A stretch of 64,000 nt of DNA, from assembly GCA_033239005.1 (NCBI GenBank), contig BSQZ01000054.1, positions 3,669,431 through 3,733,430 of the forward strand. The letters run 5' to 3'. The notes beneath the pieces are model-generated. The model made no database searches, had not been told where the DNA came from, and saw only the letters and a program-made list of their open reading frames with translations. The translations under genes were made by a program, and so were the position numbers. This DNA comes from Lamellibrachia satsuma. Taxonomy: Eukaryota > Annelida > Polychaeta > Sabellida > Siboglinidae. Shown one piece after another: positions 47,682-58,152 of this stretch; the stretch's first letter is position 1, and each line of letters starts with the position of its first letter.

Positions 47682-47773
47682 TATATTGAAATAAACAACC
47701 CCAAATTTTAATGTTTTCAGATCACCATGTAGCAGAAGTGACACAACAAATTTGGGTTGTTTATTTCAATATA
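47682..47773. repeat. Long near-perfect inverted repeat after the CR1 tail
   Basis: The left arm (47682-47708) begins TATATTGAAATAAACAACC. The right arm (47748-47773) is its reverse complement except for one extra C in the left arm. The loop is 39 nt. It begins only about 14 bp after the CR1-like tail. No TSD was recognised. Confidence 0.9.
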
Positions 47774-47784
47774 GCACATGCACT

Positions 47785-47831
47785 GATGCACACACGTACG
47801 CATGCATGCATACACAATATCACTGGTTTAC

Positions 47832-47888
<57 letters not shown>

Positions 47889-48019
47889 ATATATATTGTA
47901 AAAAATATAACATAGCCTTATATATATGTTATTTTTTTCAACATTATATATATATATATATATATATATACATACAAACATATACATATTTATATATAAT
48001 GTTATTTTATATTTATGTC

Positions 48020-48088
<69 letters not shown>

Positions 48089-48320
48089 CAGTAAACCAGT
48101 GATTGTGCATGCCATACATGTATGTGTGTGCATGTGCGTGTGTGTGCATGCACATGTGTGTGCATTCGTGCAGGTCTATGTGCATGTGTGTGAATATGCA
48201 ATGTGTGCACGTGTGCACATATACAAATATGTGTGCACATGTATGTATGCATGTATGTATGTGTTCATGTAGACATGTGCGTGTGTGCACATGTATGTGT
48301 GCATGTAAGTGTGTGTGTGC
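47785..48320. repeat. TA blocks flanked by inverted arms, then GTGTGCATG tract (copy 1)
   Basis: Order: CATGCATGCATACACAATAT and CACTGGTTTACTATT (to 47834), (TA)n at 47835-47896, 47946-47970 and 48024-48087, then AACAGTAAACCAGTGATTG (48088), then 230 bp of GT/GCATGT-rich sequence. The two arm segments are inverted copies of each other. The block from about 47935 is paralogous to 50435-50750. Confidence 0.9.
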
Positions 48321-48556
48321 AGGCTAAATTGACAAATGTTACATTACAATTCATAAACCCATCAGGGGGAAACCTTCCAATCCCAGTGATCATACCAGAA
48401 CTGATATCCAGTGTCTGCTATCCTCTGACCAGTGATCATTTCTGAATACATTTCCCATGTCGATCTCCTCTGCAGGCAAGCGATCAGTAACAACCTTCAG
48501 GCCACCAGACTCAGTCTTCAGAACCGTGATCACTCCTAGATACATCACCTCTCACT
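48321..48556 (+). repeat. Dispersed repeat family B, copy 2
   Basis: Same orientation as 34531-34772 and very similar, differing by scattered substitutions and a GGG versus G indel near 48364. It starts immediately after the GT-rich tract and stops abruptly at about 48556. Confidence 0.88.
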
Positions 48557-48569
48557 TCTTCAGTACACA

Positions 48570-48810
48570 ATCACAAAAGTATTTCCTGGCCTGCAATGCT
48601 TGAGACTGGTCAGATTTCAAAATTGGTCATAAAAAGAGGTTCTTTTCCATAGGTAAATACGTATGTTGTCCGTGCTATTATCTGTGGTCGTGCAATAGAC
48701 ATTATTCATAACACATACGACACCTGTTGGCTAAGAATGGAACCACGGTTGTGGAACATAAAAAATATAAAGTGTTAGTGCGCATACGCTGCGAATATCA
48801 TCTGTAGAAG
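48570..48810 (+). repeat. Dispersed repeat family C, copy 1
   Basis: It shares with 58222-58416 the words TGCAATGCTTGAGACTGGT / TGCAATGCCTGAAACTGGT, ACACATACGACACCTGTTGG and GCGAATATCRT in order. Homology is clearest at 48585-48630 and 48690-48805. The class is unknown. Confidence 0.75.
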
Positions 48811-49794
48811 TGTTTTGATGGCATTGTATATTGCATGCGAGACATCTGTACGATGTTATAGCTGTAGGACAGAGATGTGTCCAGTCTCTGACAAGAATAC
48901 ACGAATGACCAGACATCAATAATGGATGCATGAAAATGATTGTCAATTTACCGAGGGGGAAGCTGGTCGGATGGTCACCACATGATTGATTCAAATGTGA
49001 CGCGACGGCATCAACAACTGAATGGCACCTGTCACCTTGCATCTTGATGTTGTGTTACATCTATATTTTATTTATTTTGAGGAAAACAATTATCAACATG
49101 GCAACATGGAGTCAGAAAAACACAGTTTTAATATAATTATTGAAGATAAATGTCTGTTATTACTGTGAGTCCTGTCTTTACACGCACTGGGTCACAACAT
49201 TGTAATGGCAATAATGTTTTTCAATCTGGAAAATTATCAACATTTTAAGGTACTTATCCAAGGAGAGGGTCTGAGAATTAGTACAGATGTCGACGACTGT
49301 GAACAGGCCCAGAGTGCAACAGTATTACAAAACTGTTGTCCATGTATAAGCTTGTCTTGGACACTTGTGCTGCTGCAGGAAGCTGACAAAGCTCAGACAA
49401 TATGGCTGCAGGATAAATAGTCATGACAAACGATTCAAGATTCAAGGACGCAATCAAGAAGCCCTGCCAAGAAGCCATGCGTCAAAGAAGTGATGGCAAA
49501 GGGAGCATTAAAAAACTCACTTTGCAATCAATTATTAATTACTTCTCCCTAGAGTTACATCTGTACTCAATTCTACTTACATCTATACCGTTAGTGTTAC
49601 ATTTTATATGCATGAAATGTAATGAAAATACAAAGTAATTTACTAATTTAAAAATGCAAGACCTTATTGGAAAATGCAGTTTGAAGAATTTTTTGTCATT
49701 AAATTCGTGTATGCGATGCAGTAGAATTTAATCAGAATTCAATTAATTAAACTTAACTTGAAATGATGTTTATTAATTCACCCCTGAATCCCTC
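48811..49794. other. Unassigned DNA
   Basis: No gene or repeat was recognised; the plus frames at 49205-49420 and 49423-49638 have no family motif. Confidence 0.35.
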
Positions 49795-50025
49795 ACAGAT
49801 GTCATCAGTCATGTAAGATCCCGGTGGTTTGGGCACATTTGCCATAAGCAATTTAAACAAGACTTCAAAGCAGGGGGAAGACCAACGAAGAGGTGGAGTG
49901 ACCAGATCAGGAATGATACTGGCCTCCCGCTATTGACAGCGGGGCGGCATGCTATAAATAGAACAGAAAGGAGGGACGCAACTTCCCAGATGACAGCGAG
50001 GGATTTACATGGCCTATGCATTTAA
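49795..50025 (+). pseudogene. LINE ORF2 C-terminal fragment
   Basis: The plus strand reads RSRWFGHICHKQ, then AGGRPTKRWSDQIRNDTGL, then an RTERRDAT segment and a stop. This is the C-terminal block of several LINE groups (Arg-Trp-x-Gly-His, then Gly-Arg-Pro-x-x-Arg-Trp and an Asp-Arg/Arg-Trp-Arg segment). No RT is present upstream. It belongs to a different family from the CR1-like copies. Confidence 0.75.
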
Positions 50026-50124
50026 GTCAAATAAGTAAAGATATTTAATAATGAGAATAACGTGTGCTTGTAACTACAGTAAAACACTGCAATTTATTTA
50101 CTCGGATGTAATTCAATTACACTG

Positions 50125-50307
50125 TACAGTTAAACCCTGTTTACAGGACTGCTCAATGGGTGGTCGAAAAGTGGTCTCTTAATACAGGTAGTCGATTAAC
50201 ACATCATCTCTTCTTACAGGTTGTACTTTGGGTGGAGGAGTTGACAGTGGTCATTAATGACAGGTGGTCTCTTAATGCAGGTGGTCGCTTGAGTAGGTTT
50301 GACTGTA
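50125..50307. mobile_element. Small TIR element (MITE), 179 bp
   Basis: The left end is CAGTTAAACCCTG (50127) and the reverse complement of the right end is CAGTCAAACCTAC (ending 50305). Both are bordered by TA (50125-50126, 50306-50307). Inside, AGTGGTCTCTTAATACAGGT and related GTGGTC-CTTAA words repeat three or four times. No coding capacity. TA flanks suggest a Tc1/mariner-type origin, but the TIRs are short. Confidence 0.65.
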
Positions 50308-50373
50308 TTTTATTAGGTATGTAACATTTCACACTAGTGGCTGCCGTGTGTAATTAACTGTTATTAGTAACAT

Positions 50374-50420
50374 ACTATTAGATTTTACAAGATTTAACAA
50401 GATTGCCATCCCAAACAACA
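50374..50420 (-). mobile_element. CR1-like 3' tail only (about 45 bp)
   Basis: In reverse complement the segment reads GATGGCAATCTTGTTAAATC then TTGTAAAATCT, matching the last bases of the 44.7-kb element. It is either an extreme 5' truncation or a remnant left at the border of the neighbouring TA block. Confidence 0.6.
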
Positions 50421-50434
50421 AGTTCCAGTAGTAA

Positions 50435-50466
50435 TATTTTTCAACATTATGTATATATATATACAA

Positions 50467-50497
<31 letters not shown>

Positions 50498-50516
50498 GTT
50501 ATTTTATATTTATGTC

Positions 50517-50584
<68 letters not shown>

Positions 50585-50750
50585 CATGCACAATCACTGG
50601 TTTACTGTTCATGCCAGTCTATGTGCATGTGTGTGAATATGCAATATGTGCACGTGTGCATATATGCAAGTATGTGTGCACATGTATGTGTGCAAGTATG
50701 TATGTATGTATGTATGTGTGCATGTAGGTATGTGCGTGTGTGCACATATG
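50435..50750. repeat. TA/GT block, copy 2
   Basis: Paralogous to 47935-48290: TTTTTCAACATTAT, (TA)n, GTTATTTTATATTTATGTCA, a long (TA)n (50520-50580), then TGTGCATGTGTGTGAATATG and GT-rich DNA. The segment next to the long TA run is inverted relative to copy 1 (CAATCACTGGTTTACTGTT here, AACAGTAAACCAGTGATTG there). Confidence 0.88.
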
Positions 50751-51525
50751 TGACAGTTCTACTCAAATATCAGATTTGTATTAAGCAAGATACAAAAATG
50801 GTTAAATGCAAACTACAACAGCAGAAGCTCGGACAGCTAAATACCAATTGGCCAACTTGCTGAAGATCCGAAACTGAACCCTGCGAGAGTAATAAATTAT
50901 TCAAAGCTTTCTGTGATAGTCAGCCATAATCTGAAATAACAGGAAAATGTCATTACAAAACAGACATGAACAACACACGTCACCGTACACGTTGTTTCCT
51001 GTCAATGGGTTGGTTGGCCGTTTCGGAGAATGAGATTAAAATAAATGTAAATTTATTCACTAACCGAATGATTTGTTTTAAGTAGGCAGAAAACAAGGCA
51101 TGCATGCACAGAATTAGCCAGGTGAAATCCTCAGATGTAAGCACAGTAATAAATGTGACTCTAACACGACTGTCTTCGTGCAATTGAATTGCACACTAAG
51201 GTGAATGGTTGTAAGTAGACGCAGCTAAATTAAATGTTGTCCAATTTACTCCTTACGAGTGAAATCAGGAGGATTCAATCTGCGATGCAGAGGAAGCTGG
51301 ACAAAGCCTCTGCTGAGGGAGATAGAAAGACATCTCGGGGAATCGATGCCGCATCTGCATGAGTATTGTGTCGACAAGAAATACGACTTCCCCTGAACAA
51401 TGCCACAATCCAAGTGGACATTCTACTCAACTAGTGAGGGTCATGCACAGGAAATAGAAAGTAAACTGACATAGTTGATGCAAGAGTTGACTTCAGAAAC
51501 ATTGTAGATTCAGCTGCAAAATGCA

Positions 51526-51574
51526 GTATTTTGACCCCAGAGTCACTTTACACCCCCCCCCCGGGTCAAAATAC
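51526..51574. repeat. Inverted repeat with C-tract loop
   Basis: GTATTTTGACCC at 51526-51537 and GGGTCAAAATAC at 51563-51574 form 12-bp arms around a loop containing a run of at least ten C. A second inverted pair, ATGACTTTGG and CCAAAGTCAT, lies just downstream (51576 to about 51637). Confidence 0.75.
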
Positions 51575-51768
51575 CATGACTTTGGCAGTGTGCAGTACAG
51601 CACTGTGGCACTGCAGTGCAGCCTTTCCAAAGTCATCACAATGCTCAATGGTGCCAAATACCATGATTAATTATTTATTTATATAATACAATTGTGATGG
51701 TTGTAGATAAGATCAATAGATACTATAATTACACGTGCATGCACACTTTATATAATTATGTGCATGTG

Positions 51769-51838
51769 TGTGCATTCACGTATAAAAGCACACATACACG
51801 CACGCACGCACACACGCACGCACACACACACACACATG
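51769..51838. repeat. CA/CACG microsatellite
   Basis: GCACGCACGCACACACGCAC-type sequence with adjoining CA repeats. Confidence 0.9.
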
Positions 51839-52579
51839 CAAGGAGAGTGCTGTTTGAAATTGTGTTTTATGCTAAACATGATACAATACGTTGTAACTTC
51901 TCGCAGATTATATTGAATTTTCATTTGAAAGTTACACATGCCAAGCATTTCTGTGAAAACACTCATATATGCTGTGCCGCTCACCCAGTGCTGAACAGCA
52001 TTGTCTAGAGCTGTAACAAATAAATCAATATTGATTTGGCATTCACTGTAGTCAGACATGTTTATGTCTACATCAAGGGCTAATTTATGTTTTATTGACG
52101 CCCTGCTGAACAATCAGTAATCGCACTCCCCTTTGCTACAAGCTGCAATGTGCTGCCCTCTGTTGAATATTGTGGAACCAAATGCGAGTGCTGCCACCTA
52201 GGGAATGTATTATTTCTTAAAAACGAGCCATCTGCAGGATTATGCCAAACTAATTTTAACAAGGCTATCACAACTTACAACATAACATTTTATTGAACAA
52301 TAAACGTGTGATGTTTAGATGACGTTTTGCTGGTCACATGTCCATGTAGCCAGCTACCAGCAGAACATATGGTTAAATTATATTTCCACATTAGAGATGT
52401 GTTTAACCAATATTTAGACTAGAAAAACATTCACGAGCTGGTTTAGTTTTACCAGTCTTTCCCCTGTCCCAATGTTTCCCATATTGTGTCCTCCGTTGCT
52501 CACCGAAAAGTGCATGTGGACTTCCAAGAAATTTTTTCATGTAACTCCACTAAACATAAAACAGAATTTCCCTAATTTG

Positions 52580-52815
52580 TGAATATATGTATATTAGGAA
52601 CATTTTTACGAATACTTATCTCATTTATTATAACTATTTAATTTAGGTAATTTTATTTACTATAATTATGTAGTATATTTATTTATACTATTTATTATCA
52701 TATTTATTTATTATAATTATTTATTTACAATCATTTATTTACTATAATTATTTACTTACTATATTTATTTATTGTAATTATTTATTTGTAATATCTAGTT
52801 ACTAATCTTAATCAG
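52580..52815. repeat. TTTATTTA/ATAATTATTTA low-complexity tract
   Basis: Irregular repetition of TATTTATTTACTATAATTAT words, almost entirely A and T. Confidence 0.85.
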
Positions 52816-53216
52816 ACTATTTTTTACATATATTTTAAACCACAATATTATGCATTTATTATTCTTATGATTGCAAGTACTGAGATCTACATAAAGTGTC
52901 TATGATGACCTGGGCTACGTCCACAGCCTATATAACTGGAAAATCTTTATCACATCGATTAGCTCAATTTCATAATTTTCTGTTATCTTTACGGCTACAA
53001 TCCAACATGCTGCAGTCATTATATACCTCCTGCAAGAAGGCTGGTATTATATGAGAATTACTAAAGATAATACCATGTCAGCTTGAGATGAATTACACCG
53101 CGGTATGGGTCATAATATGGAAGCTGTTTCTCATCATAGTTCTTACCACACTGTGGCATATCGCTGCACGCGATCAATGCGGCTGCGAATGACATTTGCG
53201 GCTTAACGGTCACTGC
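52816..53216. other. Unassigned DNA
   Basis: No gene or repeat was recognised. Confidence 0.35.
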
Positions 53217-53330
53217 AAGTGGCCCAATGGATTTGGACTGCATCGAGGGAGGACGGCCGGAGATTAGGAAGTAATCCAATCATAACAATAACGCTTGAGA
53301 TAGTCTCATTTTATGACATCGCTTCCACAT
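53217..53330 (+). repeat. Dispersed repeat family D, copy 1
   Basis: It shares with 56137-56243 the words CAATGGATTTGGA / CTATGGATTCGGA, AATCCARTCATAACAATA and ATCTCATTTTATGACA / GTCTCATTTTATGACA in order. About 110 bp, moderate identity, class unknown. Confidence 0.7.
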
Positions 53331-53345
53331 GCATGTACGCATACA

Positions 53346-54010
53346 ATATCATTGTTTGGGCATGTTTGCCCTACGTCGGTGCTATCAGCGTTATTGTACA
53401 GTTGGGAGACCAGGAAGATGAACAAAAGCTACAACCAGAGAGTGGACACATTCCAATTCTACTGTCCATGGAGGATGTTCAAAGTTAGATGGCAGTATGT
53501 TATGTCAAATAAAGATATCCTAAATAAACCAAGTTAAATAAAATCAGCATAGAAGTAAAGATCAGACGATTGAAGTGGATAGATCATATACCATATTCGA
53601 CATATTGAACGTACATGCCCTAATTAGTGTACACCCCTTTTTTAATTAGCAGGATCCATAATTATTGTAATTTGACTAGTGTGGAACTGAAGTGTCGCCA
53701 TCTGGTGTTAAACAGTTGGCACCTCTTTGCAGTTGTTCTACTCTAGTCACCAAATGACACCACTAGTGTTAAACAGTTACCTTACTTTCTAGAGAAAAAA
53801 ATTTAGTGTACGCTTATAAGGACAGATTCATAAAATTTTTCCATGGCCCAATTTCTTTGACATGGACACCGGAAGGAAAACAGAAAGTGGGTCATCCAAA
53901 AACAACCTGGCGGAAAAATGTAAAAAAAGAAAGACAAGAACTGGGTGGAAAACATTGACTGAAACCAAAGACAGAGTGAACTGGAGAAGTGCCACTGAAG
54001 CTTTATGGGC
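53346..54010 (+). pseudogene. RTE-like LINE ORF2 C-terminus split by a MITE
   Basis: Plus-strand codons read, in order: SALLYSWETRKMNKSYN (about 53376-53430), VDTFQF and MFKVRWQYVMSNKDILNKPS (to 53535), and after a frame change ISIEVKIRRLKWIDHI (to 53589). A MITE then intervenes. From about 53846 the ORF resumes with LTWTPEGKQKVGHPKTTWRK, then KERQELG, a frameshift near 53940, and DRVNWRSATEALWAIG (to about 54018). These are the hallmark blocks of RTE-type and related LINE C-termini (Leu-Leu-Tyr-x-x-Glu-Thr-x-Lys, Arg-Arg-Trp/Lys-Trp-Ile-x-His, Thr-Pro-Glu-Gly-Lys-Arg, Thr-Thr-Trp-Arg-Arg, Ala-Leu-x-Ala). Roughly a dozen codons are missing where the MITE sits. The clade is inference. Confidence 0.82.
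53589..53846 (+). mobile_element. MITE copy nested in the LINE, right end missing
   Basis: TA at 53589-53590 is followed by the left end CCATATTCGACATATTGAAC and an interior matching 24310-24570. Shared words include TTAGCAGGATCCATAATTAT / TTAGCAGGACCCATAATTAT, TCTGGTGTTAAACAGTTGGC and CCATGGCCCAATTT. The last ~35 bp, including the right TIR, is absent; LINE codons resume directly after CCCAATTT. Confidence 0.88.
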
Positions 54011-55833
54011 CATTGGAATGAAGAATCCTGTACAAACAAACTTCATGGGCCATTGGAATGAAGAGTCCTGTACAAACAAACTTTATGGGCCATTGGAATG
54101 AAGAGTCCTGTACAAACAAGCTTTATGGGCCATTGGAATGAAGAGGTGAAGAATCCTGTACAAACAAACTTTATGGGCCATTGGAATGAAGAGTCCTGTA
54201 CAAACAAACTTTATGGGCCATTGGAATGAAGAGTCCTGTACAAACAAACTTTATGGGCCATTGGAATGAAGAGTCCTGTACAAACAAGCTTTATGGGCCA
54301 TTGGAATAAAGAGGTGAAGAATCCTGTACAAACAAACTTTATGGGCAATTGGAATGAAGAGTCCTGTACAAACAAACTTTATGGGCCATTGGAATGAAGA
54401 GTCCTGTATAAACAAGCTTTATGGGCCATTGGAATGAAGAGGTGAAGAATCCTGTACAAACAAGCTTTATGGGCCATTGGAATGAAGAGGTGAAGAATCC
54501 TGTACAAACAAACTTTATGGGCCATTGGAATGAAGAGTCCTGTACAAACAAACTTTATGGGCCATTGGAATGAAGAGTCCTGTACAAACAAGCTTTATGG
54601 GCCATTGGACCGAAGAGGTGAAGAGTCCTGTACAAACAAACTTTATGGGCCATTGGAATGAAGAGTCCTGTACAAACAAACTTTATGGGCCATTGGAATG
54701 AAGAGTCCTGTACAAACAAGCTTTATGGGCCATTGGAATGAAGAGTCCTGTACAAACAAACTTTATGGGCCATTGGAATGAAGAGTCCTGTACAAACAAG
54801 CTTTATGGGCCATTGGAATGAAGAGGTGAAGAATCCTGTACAAACAAACTTTATGGGCAATTGGAATGAAGAGTCCTGTACAAACAAACTTTATGGGCCA
54901 TTGGAATGAAGAGTCCTGTATAAACAAGCTTTATAGGCCATTGGAATGAAGAGTCCTGTACAAACAAGCATTATGGGCCACTGGAATGAAGAGTACTATA
55001 CAAACAAGCTTTATGGGCCATTGGAATGAAGAGTCCTGTACAAACAAGCTTTATGGGCCATTGGAATGAAGAGGTGAAGAATCCTGTACAAACAAACTTT
55101 ATGGGCAATTGGAATGAAGAGTCCTGTACAAACAAACTTTATGGGCCATTGGAATGAAGAGTCCTGTATAAACAAGCTTTATGGGCCATTGGAATGAAGA
55201 GTCCTGTACAAACAAGCTTTATGGGCCACTGGAATGAAGAGTATTGTACAAACAAGCTTTATGGGCCATTGGAATGAAGAGTCCTGTACAAACAAGCTTT
55301 ATGGGCCACTGGAATAAAGAGGTGAAGAATCCTGTACAAACAAACTTTATGGGCAATTGGAATGAAGAGTCCTGTACAAACAAACTTTATGGGCCATTGG
55401 AATGAAGAGTCCTGTACAAACAAGCTTTATGGGCCATTGGAATGAAGAGTCCTGTACAAACAAGCTTTATGGGCCATTGGAATGAAGAGTCCTGTACAAA
55501 CAAGCTTTATGGGCCATTGGAATGAAGAGTCCTGTACAAACAAGCTTTATGGGCCATTGGAATGAAGAGTCCTGTACAAACAAGCTTTATGGGCCACTGG
55601 AATGAAGAGTACTGTACAAACAAGCTTTATGGGTCATTGGAATGAAGAGTCCTGTACAAACAAGCTTTATGGGCCATTGGAATGAAGAGTCCTGTACAAA
55701 CAAGCTTTATGGGCCATTGGAATGAAGAGTCCTGTACAAACAAGCTTTATGGGCCACTGGAATGAAGAGTCCTGTACAAACAAGCTTTATGGGCCATTGG
55801 ACCGAAGAGGTGAAGAGTCCTGTACAAACAAGA
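53996..55833. repeat. 40/48-bp minisatellite derived from the LINE 3' end, ~44 copies
   Basis: The main 40-bp unit is CTTTATGGGCCATTGGAATG then AAGAGTCCTGTACAAACAAG. A 48-bp variant carries an extra GAGGTGAA. The first unit is the LINE ORF itself: the codons for Ala-Leu-Trp-Ala-Ile-Gly at 53998-54017 are the start of the unit, with no border between ORF and array. 40- and 48-bp types occur in recurring blocks, for example around 54130, 54310, 54830 and 55070, implying higher-order duplication. Confidence 0.96.
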
Positions 55834-55849
55834 ATTTCGAAGGACCTTT

Positions 55850-56015
55850 AAAATGATGCAGTTTTGTTGTTTTCTTTACGTTAACCAGGTGGCGCCATAT
55901 GTGCAGAGATTACAGCACACAAGTTCTTAGAGATGAGACAAAAAACTTTAAATACTTTTGGCCTAAGGCCAATCACAGTGAGATGAGATGCAGGACAGAG
56001 ATAATACAGATAACA
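55850..56015 (+). repeat. Dispersed/duplicated repeat family E, copy 1
   Basis: It matches 56763-56935 in the same orientation. Shared words: AAAATGATGCAG, TTGTTGTTT, CACCAGGTGGCGC / AACCAGGTGGCGC, GAGATGAGACAA, TTTTGGCCTA and CAATCACAGTGAG. Copies are 0.9 kb apart, so this could be a local duplication or two insertions. Confidence 0.82.
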
Positions 56016-56136
56016 TGCATGCATGCGCACATACATGCATGTGCACACTGGGGTTCAGTGTTACTGCTTTGTTGGATTTTACTAATTTTGCATCCAGATA
56101 CTTTTGGAGAATACATTGTCTAGACAAACAGTCGCT

Positions 56137-56243
56137 GCTCTATGGATTCGGAGAGATTGCATCAAGCAACAAGGGAGATTTAGGTATAATCCAGTCATAA
56201 CAATAGCACTTACAATAATCTCATTTTATGACACTGCTTCCCA
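56137..56243 (+). repeat. Dispersed repeat family D, copy 2
   Basis: Counterpart of 53217-53330, same orientation, with matching AATCCAGTCATAACAATAG and TCATTTTATGACACTGCTTC words. Confidence 0.7.
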
Positions 56244-56762
56244 CACAAACATTGAGTAGTGCTACTGCCACCCCCCGGCTAGCGAGGATTATATTGTGTA
56301 AAAAGCTTCCACAAGTTCATCATTTTTCTTTCAGTTACATAATCATCTGCAGATGAACTATCCAAGGGTGAATTATCTGAAAATGTGTCGTTCGTTTTAG
56401 ATTGCATAGGGTCCTGATTAACAGATCAAAGCTAATCTTCATTAACATGAGACTGATAATCAATAAACAATCTAGATCATGTCATTGTGACTTTACAATA
56501 CCTCAGGTTGCAACAGATAATTCCGGGCTGCATTACTGATTAGATCTATGTATCAATAATATGTTATGCAAAGTTTATTTTTACTGGATACAACATCTGA
56601 CACAAAACCAATAGAAACATTTCAACACAAGTCACAGGGTTTCACTAAATGAGTCTCAAACACAAATAAGAAGTTAGTTATATAAAATGATGTGTTATTT
56701 AATAAAACACTGTTGTAAAATAAACATTTTATATTCAAATACAACTCAACAAACACTGCCTA
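56244..56762. other. Unassigned DNA
   Basis: No gene or repeat was recognised. Confidence 0.35.
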
Positions 56763-56935
56763 TAAAATGATGCAGTGTTGTTGTTTCCCTTACATTCACC
56801 AGGTGGCGCTATACGAGATTAAAGCACACAGGTTCTTTGAGATGAGACAAGAAACTGGAAATAGTTTTGGCCTATGGTCAATCACAGTGAGGTGAGATGC
56901 AGTATAGGGATAATACAGAGATAATAGAGTGATTA
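56763..56935 (+). repeat. Repeat family E, copy 2
   Basis: Counterpart of 55850-56015. Divergence is moderate, with an 11-bp difference around 56812 where copy 1 has CATATGTGCAGAG. Confidence 0.82.
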
Positions 56936-57783
56936 TCTGCAAGAACACTGCCCAATAACCAGGTGAAAGAATGGCACTTTTCCGATTGGTTTGCACGGGT
57001 CTATTAATCCAATGATCTCTTGGAAATCTCACTAATGTTAAAAGCATTTTGAATGCAATCATGTTTTCATCGATTTGCATAATCAGTTCAGATATAATTT
57101 TTTTGCAACTCCGACATTTATAAAAATTTTATGCCATGAAACATTTCTGATGGAGATAGTTATTTATGGATTTTAACTGTATTGGTATTGATTTCCAAAT
57201 AACTGGAAAGATCTGAATAATGATATTTTTAAAGGCACCACTTCAAAATGAGTTGCTTGTTAAACATGCGCCTCTATGTTGTGGACTACATGTTTAGTGA
57301 TACATGCTTAGTGGCGAACTACGTGAGTAGTAATACATGCGTTTGCGAATAAAGATCAGTTATGTGCCAAACCGAAGAACCATTTTTATATCATACTCAG
57401 CGTCTGTCAATATACAACAGTGATCAAAATAATGGTCCTGAGGGGTTGTTTCAGCGTAAAGAGCTGAAGTAATTGCATGAAAATCTTGTGGCTTAAACGT
57501 TAACGTTGGCTCATTTATGGCCATCAATGGACTGTTTTGTATAGCAAAAAACTTAAAAAAATTCTAGAAATTCCACTGGTGATACATCATGACAAAATAC
57601 TTCCTGTGAGATTTTTAATTTACAAAGATCTGTAAAACCACAATTGTGCCACTATCACCCGTACTGGAATGACCACTAGTTGTTGACTCGATAGGTTATG
57701 AATCAAACAAAGATTGATTGATATGTTTCAAACTAAACATTGACTCAAAGGGAACCAGTGGAAAAACACATTTTGACTTTGTT
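56936..57783. other. Unassigned DNA
   Basis: No gene, RNA gene or repeat was recognised. Confidence 0.35.
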
Positions 57784-57866
57784 TGCACACAATATGCATG
57801 CGTGTGTGGGTGCGTGTGTGCACGCGTGTGTGGGTGTGTGTGTGCACGCGTGTGTGGGTGCGTGTG
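57784..57866. repeat. GTGTGTGGGTGCGTGTGTGCAC microsatellite
   Basis: Three imperfect units of about 26-28 bp rich in GTGTG with GTGCACGCGTG junctions. Alternating purine-pyrimidine DNA of this kind is a Z-DNA candidate. Confidence 0.9.
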
Positions 57867-58015
57867 TGCACATTAAAAACAAAATTGGAAAATTTCTCAA
57901 AAGTGCTGGTTACACACAGATGAAAAATTGTTGGACACTCAATAAACCAATGGCTTCCTTGTCCATTTGCTGTCAGGGATTTAGCTTTGGATGGCAATAA
58001 TTGTCTGGGGTAATC
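57867..58015 (+). mobile_element. CR1-like LINE 3' tail
   Basis: It starts within the last ORF2 codons (SAGYTQ-type, from GTGCTGGTTACACACAGATG at 57901). The 3' UTR words AATAAACCAATGGCTTCCTT and TTGGATGGCAATAATTGTCT match the 44.7-kb element. The 5' truncation point lies directly against the GT microsatellite. Confidence 0.83.
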
Positions 58016-58152
58016 CTGGCAGAGGATCAGAGCAGCCACTCCTCATAAAGAGGAAATGGTGAGAAGAAGATGATGATCTAGGATTAGTGCTAATTTCACA
58101 CAAATACTCAAAAAACACAATAGACAATATTCACAACTATAAAACTACATTT

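Larger units (their letters stand above)
50751..52579. other. Unassigned DNA with local structures
   Basis: It contains an inverted pair around a C run (51526-51574) and a CA/CACG microsatellite (51769-51838). No gene was recognised; frames at 51694-52113 overlap the microsatellite. Confidence 0.4.
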
